Shown here: in pieces, positions 6,494 to 12,716 of the stretch
Position numbering within the stretch: position 1 is the first letter of the stretch
Layout: every line of letters starts with the position of its first letter
Virus record (IMG/VR): IMGVR_UViG_3300010373_000126
Location: 1 to 25,245 of that record
Reading direction: 5' to 3' (one strand)
DNA from: a virus
DNA: 25,245 nt
The notes under the pieces: generated by a model
The model's database searches: none
Seen by the model: only the letters and a program-made list of their open reading frames with translations
Told to the model about the DNA's origin: nothing
Translations under genes and position numbers: made by a program

Positions 6494-6972
6494 AGCATCC
6501 CCTTCGGATGAAATACACGCTTTTCAGCGATATAGGCAGCGTGTGCCTGTTGTGGGGTGTCGAATGTCCCTATGTGACGCATCACGCCATTGCGCTTAAT
6601 ACGGGCCATCCACCGACCTTTGTTCGCGCTGACGCCAAGCAGCCCGATGCGACTATTCCCCTTGGCCTTTCGTTGGTTCTGCATGTTTTCAGCACGAGTA
6701 ACAATGCGAAGGTTCGACAATTTGTTGTTTGATCGGTCGCCGTCGATGTGATCAATGTCTCCGTCTGGCAATCGCCCGGTAGACAAGAGCCAAGCCAACC
6801 GGTGCGCCCTGTGCAAAACTCCTTTAACGGAGACTTGGATGTACCCGTTTGACCCAATACTTCCTGCAACAGAGCCCACAAACTTTCCGCCCATTGAGTA
6901 GCGTCGGATGAGGTGTCCAGTTTCCACGTCATATCTGTACATGGTATTAACAAGCTCATAGAGTGCGGTCAT
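6490..6972 (-). CDS. HNH homing-type endonuclease with AP2 domain
   Basis: 160 residues. An N-terminal region ends in HRLAW (57-61), followed by the HNH core DHIDGDRSNNKLSNLR (74-89) and then an AP2-like DNA-binding part (GLLGVSANKGRWMARIKRNG with GTFDTPQQAHAAYIAEKR). This architecture is standard for free-standing phage homing endonucleases. It starts at ATG 6972, two bases after the ERF stop, and overlaps Gp157 by 4 nt. The N-terminus MTALYEL mimics the Gp157 start MTSLYEI, suggesting insertion at the head of gp157 with regeneration of a start. A paralogue lies at 9295-9807. Confidence 0.9.
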   Translation of the reverse strand: MTALYELVNTMYRYDVETGHLIRRYSMGGKFVGSVAGSIGSNGYIQVSVKGVLHRAHRLAWLLSTGRLPDGDIDHIDGDRSNNKLSNLRIVTRAENMQNQRKAKGNSRIGLLGVSANKGRWMARIKRNGVMRHIGTFDTPQQAHAAYIAEKRVFHPKGML

Positions 6973-6974
6973 GA

Positions 6975-7604
6975 TTAATCCTTTGGCCATGCGGCCGTGA
7001 GTTTGTCTTGCGTCGGGCCATCGATCAGCGCCCAAACAGCATCAAGCCGGGCACGCGGCATTCCCGCGAGATAGATGGCCGCGCCTGCCGCATCACCTGC
7101 TGACACGCCCGTGCACAAGCGCCGTGCAACAGCCTTGGGGCTGTCGTCAATAGCGCCGCTTGATGCGTGGGCTGCAACGTCATGCGTTTGCGAATCGGCA
7201 TCGTTGTCGCCCTCGGTGGGGATGGCGAACATCTGGAAAGCGGCATATTTGTAAGCCGCGCTCATGGCTTTGTTGGTGGCTTTATCGCCGCTATCCATGG
7301 CCTCGCCGAACGTGCGAATAGTATGCTTCGACCCATCCTTGGCCGACACCACATCGAATTCAGCCTCGACCGTCACGTAAAACAGGTTGCCCCCCGCCTT
7401 TGTCAGTCGGTCCTCACAGCTTCGCGCCAGCATCCGGGGCAGAATGCAAAGCCCCTGCTCGGCCAGCAGCGGGGCGATGGCGTTGTATACATCATCAATA
7501 CCCCGGAATTTGTAGCCAGAGCCTTGCGTATTGGTCCGGTCTTTGGATATGCCAGTCTTTGCCAGTGCAGACTGCACGGCGTTGATTGCTTTGTAGACTT
7601 CCAT
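6975..7604 (-). CDS. erf: ERF-family single-strand annealing protein
   Basis: 209 residues starting at ATG 7604 (MEVYKAINAVQSALAKTGISK), with AAGGGGA just upstream; the frame above that start is a shadow. The ERF domain is recognised by GSGYKFRGIDDVYNAIAPLLAEQGL, YVTVEAEFDV, GEAMDSGDKATNKAMSAAYKYAAFQMFAIPTEGD (about residues 28-150). The C-terminal tail is a variable Ala-rich region. ERF proteins anneal complementary single strands and promote recombination and circularisation of phage DNA. It sits with Gp157 in the leftward early operon, as in lambdoid and P22-like phages. Confidence 0.93.
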   Translation of the reverse strand: MEVYKAINAVQSALAKTGISKDRTNTQGSGYKFRGIDDVYNAIAPLLAEQGLCILPRMLARSCEDRLTKAGGNLFYVTVEAEFDVVSAKDGSKHTIRTFGEAMDSGDKATNKAMSAAYKYAAFQMFAIPTEGDNDADSQTHDVAAHASSGAIDDSPKAVARRLCTGVSAGDAAGAAIYLAGMPRARLDAVWALIDGPTQDKLTAAWPKD

Positions 7605-7614
7605 TTCATTCCCC

Positions 7615-7725
7615 TTAAAACGGTGACTGATCGGGATTGCCGCCAGCCTGCATGTAGCGCACAAAGCGCCATTGCTTGAGCGCTGCCTTGACGGCTTCGT
7701 ACAGAGCTTCAAAAATGTTTCTCAT
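7615..7725 (-). CDS. Very small protein, 36 aa, upstream of erf
   Basis: ATG 7725 is preceded by TGAGGAAATC, a good RBS, and the frame ends at TAA 7615-7617, ten bases before the erf start. The sequence begins MRNIFEALYEAVKAALKQW and ends FVRYMQAGGNPDQSPF: an amphipathic helix with a short tail. It fills the only space between its neighbours and its stop overlaps the erf RBS area. No family is recognised. Confidence 0.6.
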   Translation of the reverse strand: MRNIFEALYEAVKAALKQWRFVRYMQAGGNPDQSPF

Positions 7726-7732
7726 GATTTCC

Positions 7733-8101
7733 TCAGTTAAAAATGTGGTGGATGACGGCGCCGAATCGCGGCCAGGTCACAACGGCGGCGCACAGGCCCA
7801 CGGCGCACAGGCACAGCGCGAACTTGAAAGCAGCCTCGACCAAGTTGATCGGCGTGAAGATGGGCCTGTCGGCCTCCTCAGAAGGCTCGGGCGTGTTGTA
7901 GAGGGGCGGCTGCACCCACTGCGATTGCGCGGCGTTGAAGTGGTCCTTGAAGGACATCGGCTCGCCCTCGTTGCGCGCAACCCACGCCCGATGCGTGCGT
8001 TCATAGGCGGCGTTGACGTGCTGCGCTTCTTCTTCGCGGATCAAGCGCCAGTCGGTGCCGGCCAGCAGCTTCTCGGTGTGGATGGGGTCGCGGGCGCTCA
8101 T
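7733..8101 (-). CDS. Small protein with C-terminal membrane segment, 122 aa
   Basis: Start at ATG 8101 (MSARDPIHTEKLLAGTDWRL), which overlaps the stop of the upstream gene as ATGA; the longer frame to 8167 is antisense-like. The first 90 residues are soluble and charged, with FKDHFNAAQSQWVQPPLYN. Residues about 93-115 (FKFALCLCAVGLCAAVVTW) are hydrophobic enough to span the membrane. It pairs with the tiny membrane peptide gene just upstream. Function is unknown. Confidence 0.7.
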   Translation of the reverse strand: MSARDPIHTEKLLAGTDWRLIREEEAQHVNAAYERTHRAWVARNEGEPMSFKDHFNAAQSQWVQPPLYNTPEPSEEADRPIFTPINLVEAAFKFALCLCAVGLCAAVVTWPRFGAVIHHIFN

Positions 8102-8199
8102 AGCATCGTCCCCAACACCACCACCAGAGCCAGCAGCGCAGCCACAGCCAGCGCCAGGTCTTCCCACTTGCGCCGGGGCGATTGTTGGTACTCAGTCAT
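8098..8199 (-). CDS. Single-span membrane peptide, 33 aa
   Basis: ATG 8199 to TGA 8098-8100. The sequence is MTEYQQSPRRKWEDLALAV followed by a run of Ala/Leu/Val ending VVLGTML: a charged 13-residue head followed by one transmembrane helix. It overlaps its upstream neighbour by 8 nt and its downstream neighbour by ATGA, which supports a real coupled gene despite its size. Role unknown. Confidence 0.6.
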   Translation of the reverse strand: MTEYQQSPRRKWEDLALAVAALLALVVVLGTML

Positions 8200-8533
8200 G
8201 ACCGCCCCCCGCTTTCATGATGGCTTCCATGTTCTCGCGTGCCACGTTGCGTAGGGCCTCTCGGCGTTCCTTCACAGAAAGAATCTGCTTAACATCTGTA
8301 GAAATTTCCGCCGCCATGTGGTTGACGATCCTGTCCGCCAATTCGGCCTCGATTCTCTTGGCCAATTCTGATTTCAGCTTGTCGGAATCAACCAGCTTCC
8401 ACACGTCGGCCAGAAAATCCGCCGGGATTTTGAAGCGGTTTGCGTAGTCCGGTGCAATCCAGCCACCTTCCGAAATCGTGTGGAGAACAGCCTTTTCAGC
8501 AGCCGTCTTGATAGCCAGTTCAAAATCAATCAT
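8192..8533 (-). CDS. Phage hypothetical protein, 113 aa
   Basis: Start at ATG 8533 (MIDFELAIKTAAEKAVLHTI), an 8-nt overlap with the upstream stop; the frame further up is a shadow. The protein is helical and charged, with DYANRFKIPADFLADVWKLVD, then a long heptad-like region (KLKSELAKRIEAELADRIVNHMAAEI) and KERREALRNVARENMEAIMKAG. This suggests a coiled-coil dimer. No motif identifies its function. Confidence 0.75.
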   Translation of the reverse strand: MIDFELAIKTAAEKAVLHTISEGGWIAPDYANRFKIPADFLADVWKLVDSDKLKSELAKRIEAELADRIVNHMAAEISTDVKQILSVKERREALRNVARENMEAIMKAGGGHD

Positions 8534-8726
8534 TCTTTTCCCCTTTGGCCAGAAACTTGCGCAGCCGGGTAATGCGCGTGCTGTTGTAGTCAACAACGCT
8601 GGCCGCGAACTCCATGGCCGTCTGCGCCTGCAGCTTGGCCAGTTCGGCATCGGCCAGCTCGGCAGACGCAACCTCGATTGGTGTGAGCTTGCGGAACATG
8701 CGCTTGATGTCGTGGGCGAGCTTCAT
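8526..8726 (-). CDS. Small coiled-coil phage protein, 66 aa
   Basis: Start chosen at ATG 8726 (MKLAHDIKRMFRKLTPIEV), which overlaps the preceding stop as ATGA; the upstream in-frame ATG at 8744 lies inside that gene. The body ASAELADAELAKLQAQTAMEF with DYNSTRITRLRKFLAKG is one long helix. The KLTP.E.AS.EL..AEL..L..Q pattern recurs in small proteins of early phage operons, but no activity has been assigned. Confidence 0.75.
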   Translation of the reverse strand: MKLAHDIKRMFRKLTPIEVASAELADAELAKLQAQTAMEFAASVVDYNSTRITRLRKFLAKGEKND

Positions 8727-9016
8727 GCAGCACTCTCGATGCAAAGCAGCTTCGCGCGGTCGTCTGCCAGTTCCATCATGGCTTTGGCAAACGCAGCCTT
8801 AAGCTCCAGTTCCTTTGCATTGAGCTTTTCGAGTTGTGCGGGGCGTGGGTCGAAGTTGTCGGGAACTTCGACGGTGAACGTGTGCGGCGTAACCGGGATA
8901 TAGCCGCAGTGCTTCGCAGTCTCCACGCTCAAGTTAACGAACCTGAATTCGCAATCGCCCTTGTAAACCGGCTCAGCCCACACAATGCAGCCGTCAATTT
9001 CAATAGTCCGCTTCAT
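8723..9016 (-). CDS. Phage hypothetical protein, 97 aa
   Basis: Two ATGs compete. ATG 9022 overlaps the upstream stop but has GGGGAG only 2 nt away, while ATG 9016 (MKRTIEIDGCIVWAEPVYKG) has the same GGGGAG at about 8 nt and is preferred. The N-terminal half is beta-rich (CEFRFVNLS, HCGYIPVTPHTFTVEVPDNFD) and the C-terminal half a helix (LEKLNAKELELKAAFAKAM). Unknown function. It lies in the stack of small genes just downstream of PL. Confidence 0.7.
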   Translation of the reverse strand: MKRTIEIDGCIVWAEPVYKGDCEFRFVNLSVETAKHCGYIPVTPHTFTVEVPDNFDPRPAQLEKLNAKELELKAAFAKAMMELADDRAKLLCIESAA

Positions 9017-9018
9017 GC

Positions 9019-9276
9019 TCATGCTCCCCGCGCAACTGCTTCATTGCGCATGTCTTGACGATAAAAAGCCGAACGCCGGTAGGCTTCGGCGGCCATTTCG
9101 AGCGCATCGTTTTCGACGATGGCCTGCAGCGATTCGCACAGGTCCAGCAGCGCCTCACCAGCCGGCGTATTGGCACTGATGCGAACCAGCATGGCGCGGG
9201 CAATGTCCAATGCATCCTGCTCGTTGAAACCAGCGGTCAACCTGATTGCGTTGATCGCGTCCTGTGCGGTTTTCAT
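9019..9276 (-). CDS. Phage hypothetical protein, 85 aa
   Basis: Strong RBS AAGGAGAA about 6-7 nt before ATG 9276. The sequence MKTAQDAINAIRLTAGFNEQDALDIARAM, then PAGEALLDLCESLQAIVENDALEMAAEAYRR, is entirely helical and acidic. It would be the first gene of the leftward operon if the HNH gene at 9295-9807 were removed. Its own strong RBS keeps it translatable despite that insertion. No family recognised. Confidence 0.75.
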   Translation of the reverse strand: MKTAQDAINAIRLTAGFNEQDALDIARAMLVRISANTPAGEALLDLCESLQAIVENDALEMAAEAYRRSAFYRQDMRNEAVARGA

Positions 9277-9294
9277 GGCTGTTCTCCTTGGTGT

Positions 9295-9807
9295 TTAAAT
9301 CGTGCAGCCGGCGTGCAATTCGCGCTTGGCTTTTACGTAGGCTTCATGTGCTTGCTCTGGCGTTTGAAACTGACCCAAACGAATATTTTTCCCACCGGCC
9401 TTGATGCGCGCCACATAGGGTCGCGGAATGCAAGACCGGTCTACCGATACGCCAAGAAATCCGGTTAGATTCCTCTTGGTTGCTTTGCGCTGGTTTTGAG
9501 AGTTCTTCTGGTGATCTGATTCGCGAAGGTTTTCAATCCTGTTGTCGGACTTGTTGCCATTTATGTGGTCAAGAATTCCGTTCGGGAATCCGCCGTGAAA
9601 CATGGCCCATATCAATCGATGAGCTGCATAGGCGGAACCGTCCAACGTAATTGATACATATCCATACCCGTCTATGCATCCACAAGGCCGCACACGGACA
9701 TACGGATGATCTGGGCTCGCTATCCATGTCAGCGTCCCCGTCAGCTCTTCGTAGCTGAATCTTGACTTGAGGTACGCGGCGCTAATCTGTGGTTTTTCCA
9801 TTTGCAT
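9295..9807 (-). CDS. HNH homing-type endonuclease with AP2 domain, second copy
   Basis: About 170 residues if ATG 9807 is used (9801 is the alternative; neither has a good SD). The GTG at 9870 lies inside promoter PL and cannot be the start of a PL transcript. HRLIW is at 63-67, the HNH core DHINGNKSDNRIENLRE at 80-96, and an AP2-like region follows (GFLGVSVDRSCIPRPYVARIKAG, LGQFQTPEQAHEAYVKAKRE). Same architecture as the endonuclease at 6490-6972, with the shared track N.QNQRKA between HNH and AP2. It sits between PL and the first small early gene, separated by 18 bp, as an insertion would. Confidence 0.88.
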   Translation of the reverse strand: MQMEKPQISAAYLKSRFSYEELTGTLTWIASPDHPYVRVRPCGCIDGYGYVSITLDGSAYAAHRLIWAMFHGGFPNGILDHINGNKSDNRIENLRESDHQKNSQNQRKATKRNLTGFLGVSVDRSCIPRPYVARIKAGGKNIRLGQFQTPEQAHEAYVKAKRELHAGCTI

Positions 9808-9838
9808 CCAATCTGTCGCTGGTTGGGCGAGTGAATGA

Positions 9839-9881
9839 ATTACATCATTCAATGAATCAACTGTCAACACTATTTAATGAA
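9839..9881 (-). promoter_or_regulatory. PL: Early leftward promoter PL with operator
   Basis: Minus-strand TTGACA (9862-9867), 17 bp, TGTAAT (9839-9844). Two TTCATT boxes 25 bp apart (ending at 9881 and 9856) flank the -35. The 20-bp dyad TGAATGA-N6-TCATTCA at 9831-9850 covers the -10, and the 11-bp palindrome ATTCAATGAAT lies in the spacer. From 9881 to 9839 it matches the PR region (10619-10661) at 35 of 43 positions, so both are presumably bound by the same CI and Cro proteins. It drives the leftward operon from 9807 to 1506. Confidence 0.85.
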
Positions 9882-9910
9882 GCAAAGCAAAATCAAGGGT
9901 AAATACTTAG

Positions 9911-9944
9911 AAAAAAGCAACAAAAAAGCCACCCGAAGGTGGCT
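9911..9944 (-). terminator. Intrinsic terminator of the repressor gene
   Basis: On the minus strand a 7-bp stem (AGCCACC paired to GGTGGCT) closed by a UUCG tetraloop is followed by T6, a short break, and T6 again. It starts about 20 bp after the repressor stop and ends before PL, isolating the repressor transcript from the leftward operon. The gene-free stretch 9882-9964 otherwise holds only AT-rich sequence. Confidence 0.92.
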
Positions 9945-9964
9945 GATTGCGGAGGCGCGGCGGC

Positions 9965-10648
9965 TTATCTGAGCAAAAGTTCGATGGCGCGTACCACGCC
10001 GATGATGTTGGATGCTCCCAGGGGCTTGATCGGATAGCGCTCATTCAGCGGCTTGAGATACCAATCGGCGCCGTCTTTGATCAACTGCTTGAACGTAGTT
10101 TCATCGTTGCCGTTCTTGACGATCACATAGTCACCAGGATTCGCGTCCATTTCAGGCTCGACGATCAGGATGGTCCCTTCCTGAAACTTCGGCTCCATGC
10201 TGTCCCCTATCACGCGCAGCGCAAACGTGTGCTGCCGTACGGGGGCAATCGTGGGGTACCGCTCAATGCTGGTGTCCCCAGGATGAAAGTTATCAACGAA
10301 TTCTTTGTACATGCCGGCCTGAACGTTAGAGAGTAGGGGAACCCTACCGTGGATCGCTGGGCCTGGCTCGGTGTTTTCATCCGAACCAACGTGATCGAGC
10401 CAGTTGATCGGAAGTCCCGCGTGAGCCTCTATGGACCGCGCCAACTTTTCACCGAAAGACGCCGTACCGGCCAATATGTCCGACGTTTGGCTTGGTGATT
10501 TTCCAATCACGGCGCCCAGCGCAACAGGTCCAACTAGTCCGCGATCAGCGGCGAGCTGTTTCAACCTGTTAATTCTAATGAGTTTCTGTGACATGCGCCG
10601 TGAGCGTGCCACATCTTTTTCATTGAACAGTGTTGACAACTCTTTCAT
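9965..10648 (-). CDS. cI: CI-type phage repressor (HTH plus S24 self-cleaving domain)
   Basis: 227 residues from ATG 10648 (MKELSTLFNEKDVARSRR); ATG 10594 (MSQKLIRINRLKQLA) is an alternative that would free the PR region from coding sequence. The HTH lies around residues 30-70 (ALGAVIGKSPSQTSDILAGTASFGEKLAR). The S24/LexA peptidase domain shows the likely Ala111-Gly112 cleavage site (SNVQAGMYKEF), catalytic Ser150 (GDSMEP) and Lys187 (ETTFKQL). It would bind the PL and PR operators to keep the lysogen silent and cleave itself when RecA is activated. Neither start has a clear SD, and PRM must lie within or beside cro. Confidence 0.92.
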   Translation of the reverse strand: MKELSTLFNEKDVARSRRMSQKLIRINRLKQLAADRGLVGPVALGAVIGKSPSQTSDILAGTASFGEKLARSIEAHAGLPINWLDHVGSDENTEPGPAIHGRVPLLSNVQAGMYKEFVDNFHPGDTSIERYPTIAPVRQHTFALRVIGDSMEPKFQEGTILIVEPEMDANPGDYVIVKNGNDETTFKQLIKDGADWYLKPLNERYPIKPLGASNIIGVVRAIELLLR

Positions 10649-10661
10649 TGTTTGATGTAAT
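10619..10661 (+). promoter_or_regulatory. PR: Early rightward promoter PR with operator
   Basis: TTGACA (10633-10638), 17 bp, TGTAAT (10656-10661). Two TTTCATTG boxes (10618-10625 and 10643-10650) are 25 bp apart. The element overlaps the N-terminal codons of the repressor gene on the other strand. Only six bases separate the -10 from ATG 10668, so transcription probably starts at or next to that ATG. Confidence 0.88.
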
Positions 10662-10667
10662 CTCGCA

Positions 10668-10904
10668 ATGCAGTTCAAAAACTATTTCTTCGGGCTTCCG
10701 CCGCAAGACCGAAAAGACTTCGCGGAGAAGGTCGGCACATCAGTCGGGCACCTCACGAATCACGCCTACGGTTATACGCCGCTGGCGCCCGCTGTGTGTG
10801 TGTTGGTTGAAAAAGAATCCGGCGCGGCAGTCACGCGCCAAGAGCTGCGCGAAGACTGGGCAGCAATTTGGCCCGAGCTGGTGACCGACAAGGTGGCGTC
10901 CTAA
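10668..10904 (+). CDS. Cro/YdaS-like transcriptional regulator, probably leaderless mRNA
   Basis: 78 residues: MQFKNYFFGLPPQDRKDFAEKVGTSVGHLTNHAYGY, then PAVCVLVEKESGAAVTRQELREDWAAIWPEL. This fits the YdaS/Cro-like HTH family, in which a helix-turn-helix spans about residues 18-45 and a conserved VTR.ELR.DW..IWPEL closes the domain. Divergent from cI and first gene under PR, the position of cro. The ATG lies about 7 nt after the -10, so the mRNA should carry little or no leader. It would repress PRM and modulate PL/PR during lytic growth. Confidence 0.88.
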   Translation: MQFKNYFFGLPPQDRKDFAEKVGTSVGHLTNHAYGYTPLAPAVCVLVEKESGAAVTRQELREDWAAIWPELVTDKVAS

Positions 10905-11123
10905 ATGGCCGACACCAAAGAGCTGCGCGGCGAGGCACCTGCCGACCTGGTGCGCGCTCTCGATGCGCTGGCGCTCTCCCACGATCTCACGCGCCACGCC
11001 TACTGCTTGATGGTGCTGGAAAAACATGTCAAAGCCGAGATGCATAGGCACAGTTTGATCGTTGCAATGATGCGCGGCAATCCGATGCTGCCGGATGCTG
11101 ACGGAGCCTCTGGAAAATCATGA
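10905..11123 (+). CDS. Phage hypothetical protein, 72 aa (cII position)
   Basis: The ATG follows the cro stop immediately (TAA-ATG). The sequence MADTKELRGEAPADLVRALDALALSHDLTRHAYCLMVLEKHVKAEMHRH looks like an arc/MetJ-type ribbon-helix-helix protein: a short beta strand, then two helices with a conserved DL..ALDALA...L.R..Y...VL..HV pattern. By position it could be the second immunity or establishment regulator, but that is inferred only from gene order and the apparent RHH pattern. Confidence 0.75.
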   Translation: MADTKELRGEAPADLVRALDALALSHDLTRHAYCLMVLEKHVKAEMHRHSLIVAMMRGNPMLPDADGASGKS

Positions 11124-11329
11124 CCAAACCACGCACCACCCGCACCGCCGCCGTGCTCGCACTGAAACAGGTGTTCGAGCGGCGCGATGAAGTGACTTTT
11201 GATGAGCCGGTCATCCGGCACTGCAACGCGAGCCAGCGCACCCTCTACACCGGCAACCGCATGCAATCAGCTCGCGGGGAAGCGGCTGAGCAGGCGCAGA
11301 GGATTGCGTCCGTCGGATTGGGATGCTGA
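11120..11329 (+). CDS. Phage hypothetical protein, 69 aa
   Basis: ATGA overlap with the previous stop at 11120-11123, and the next gene starts directly after its own stop. The sequence MTKPRTTRTAAVLALKQVFERRDEVTFDEPVIRHCNASQRTLYTGNRM is basic at the start. The spacing of helices (AAVLALKQVFE, then NASQRTLYTGNRM) could be a small HTH, though no family is recognised. Confidence 0.65.
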   Translation: MTKPRTTRTAAVLALKQVFERRDEVTFDEPVIRHCNASQRTLYTGNRMQSARGEAAEQAQRIASVGLGC

Positions 11330-12715
11330 ATGAACTACTCTGACTTTGTCTCGCGCAAGCTGAGCACTGTTTGCCCGACTGGCATCGCTGGATCGCTGGC
11401 GCTTCCTCCGTCCCTGTTTGATCATCAGCGCGCGCTGACGACCTGGGCGCTGCGTCGGGGGCGCTCTGCCATCTTTGCCGATACCGGCCTCGGCAAGTCG
11501 CGCATGGAGCTGGCGTGGGCTGATGCTGTGCACCGGGAAACCGGAATGCCTGTGCTGATTCTCGCGCCGCTGGCTGTGGCCGCGCAAACTGCCATTGAGG
11601 GCGCACAGATCGGCATTGACGTGAGCGTATGCCGCGATGCGCAGGATGTGAACGACCGCGGCATCAACATCACGAACTATGACCGGCTGCATCGGTTTGA
11701 CCCGGCCATGTTCGGCGGGGTGGTGCTCGACGAATCTTCCATCATTAAGCACCACGACGCCAAGACATTCTCGACGCTGACAGCGGCGTTTCGCGATACC
11801 CCATTCAAGCTGCCCGCCACAGCGACGCCGGCGCCGAACGATTGGACCGAACTGGGCACGCATGCCGAATTCCTGGGCATCTGCACGCGCCAGGAAATGC
11901 TGGCCGAGTTTTTCACGCATGACGGTGGCGACACCAGCGTCTGGCGGCTCAAGGGTCACGCCCGGCAACTGTTCTGGCAATGGGTGGTGTCGTGGGGTGC
12001 GCTGATCCGTAAGCCGTCCGATCTTGGCTTCGACGACGCGCTGTACAACCTGCCGCCTCTGCATATTCATGAGCATCAGGTTGAATTCGAAATGCCCCTG
12101 AACGGCATGTTATTTGCCGCCAATGCGCAGACGTTGAGCGAGCGCAGGGACGCGCGCCGGGCCTCGATGGCGGATCGGGTGACCGCCTGCGCCGCCATGG
12201 TCAACAGCCAGCCCGGCGAGTCCTGGGTGGTCTGGTGCGACCTCAACGCGGAAAGCGAAGCCTTGACCAAGACCATTCATGGCGCGATCGAAATTCGCGG
12301 CTCCGACGATACCGACACGAAAGAAGAACGCCTGCGCGCATTCTCATCCGGTGCGGCTCGCGTCTTGGTCACAAAGCCATCCATCGCTGGATGGGGCCTC
12401 AACTGGCAGCACGCGGCCCGCATGGCCTTTGTCGGCGTCACCGACAGCTACGAAGCCTATTACCAGGCCGTGCGCCGCTGCTGGCGCTTTGGTCAGACGC
12501 GCGACGTGCACGTTCACATTTTTTCCAGCAAGGCCGAGGGCGCTGTGGTGTCCAACCTCAAGCGCAAGGAGCGCGAGGCCGGGCAGATGGCGGATTCGCT
12601 GAGCGCAGAGACCCGCGATGCCGTGATGACCGAAGTCACGGGATCAACCCGACAAACCAATGCACACGATGCGGCCAAGGCCGTGGCTGTGCCAGCTTTT
12701 CTAAAGGCGGCGTGA
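11330..12715 (+). CDS. SNF2-like superfamily 2 helicase
   Basis: 461 residues. The first RecA-like lobe shows a Q-type motif LFDHQR (29-34), Walker A DTGLGKS (51-57), motif II VVLDESS (131-137) and motif III PATATP (162-167). The second lobe shows VLVTKPSIAGWGLNWQ (345-360) and motif VI QAVRRCWRFGQ (379-389) with its arginine fingers. The DESS box and R.WR.GQ motif place it near SNF2-type DNA translocases rather than replicative helicases. The C-terminal tail is charged and probably links to partners. It lies one base upstream of a DNA methyltransferase, a pairing seen in other phages and suggesting a joint DNA-modification role. Confidence 0.88.
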   Translation: MNYSDFVSRKLSTVCPTGIAGSLALPPSLFDHQRALTTWALRRGRSAIFADTGLGKSRMELAWADAVHRETGMPVLILAPLAVAAQTAIEGAQIGIDVSVCRDAQDVNDRGINITNYDRLHRFDPAMFGGVVLDESSIIKHHDAKTFSTLTAAFRDTPFKLPATATPAPNDWTELGTHAEFLGICTRQEMLAEFFTHDGGDTSVWRLKGHARQLFWQWVVSWGALIRKPSDLGFDDALYNLPPLHIHEHQVEFEMPLNGMLFAANAQTLSERRDARRASMADRVTACAAMVNSQPGESWVVWCDLNAESEALTKTIHGAIEIRGSDDTDTKEERLRAFSSGAARVLVTKPSIAGWGLNWQHAARMAFVGVTDSYEAYYQAVRRCWRFGQTRDVHVHIFSSKAEGAVVSNLKRKEREAGQMADSLSAETRDAVMTEVTGSTRQTNAHDAAKAVAVPAFLKAA

Positions 12716-12716
12716 C

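Noticed and set aside
9808-9870. Upstream extension of the second HNH gene to GTG 9870
   Set aside because: The added codons are the PL promoter itself, so they would not be present in the mRNA.
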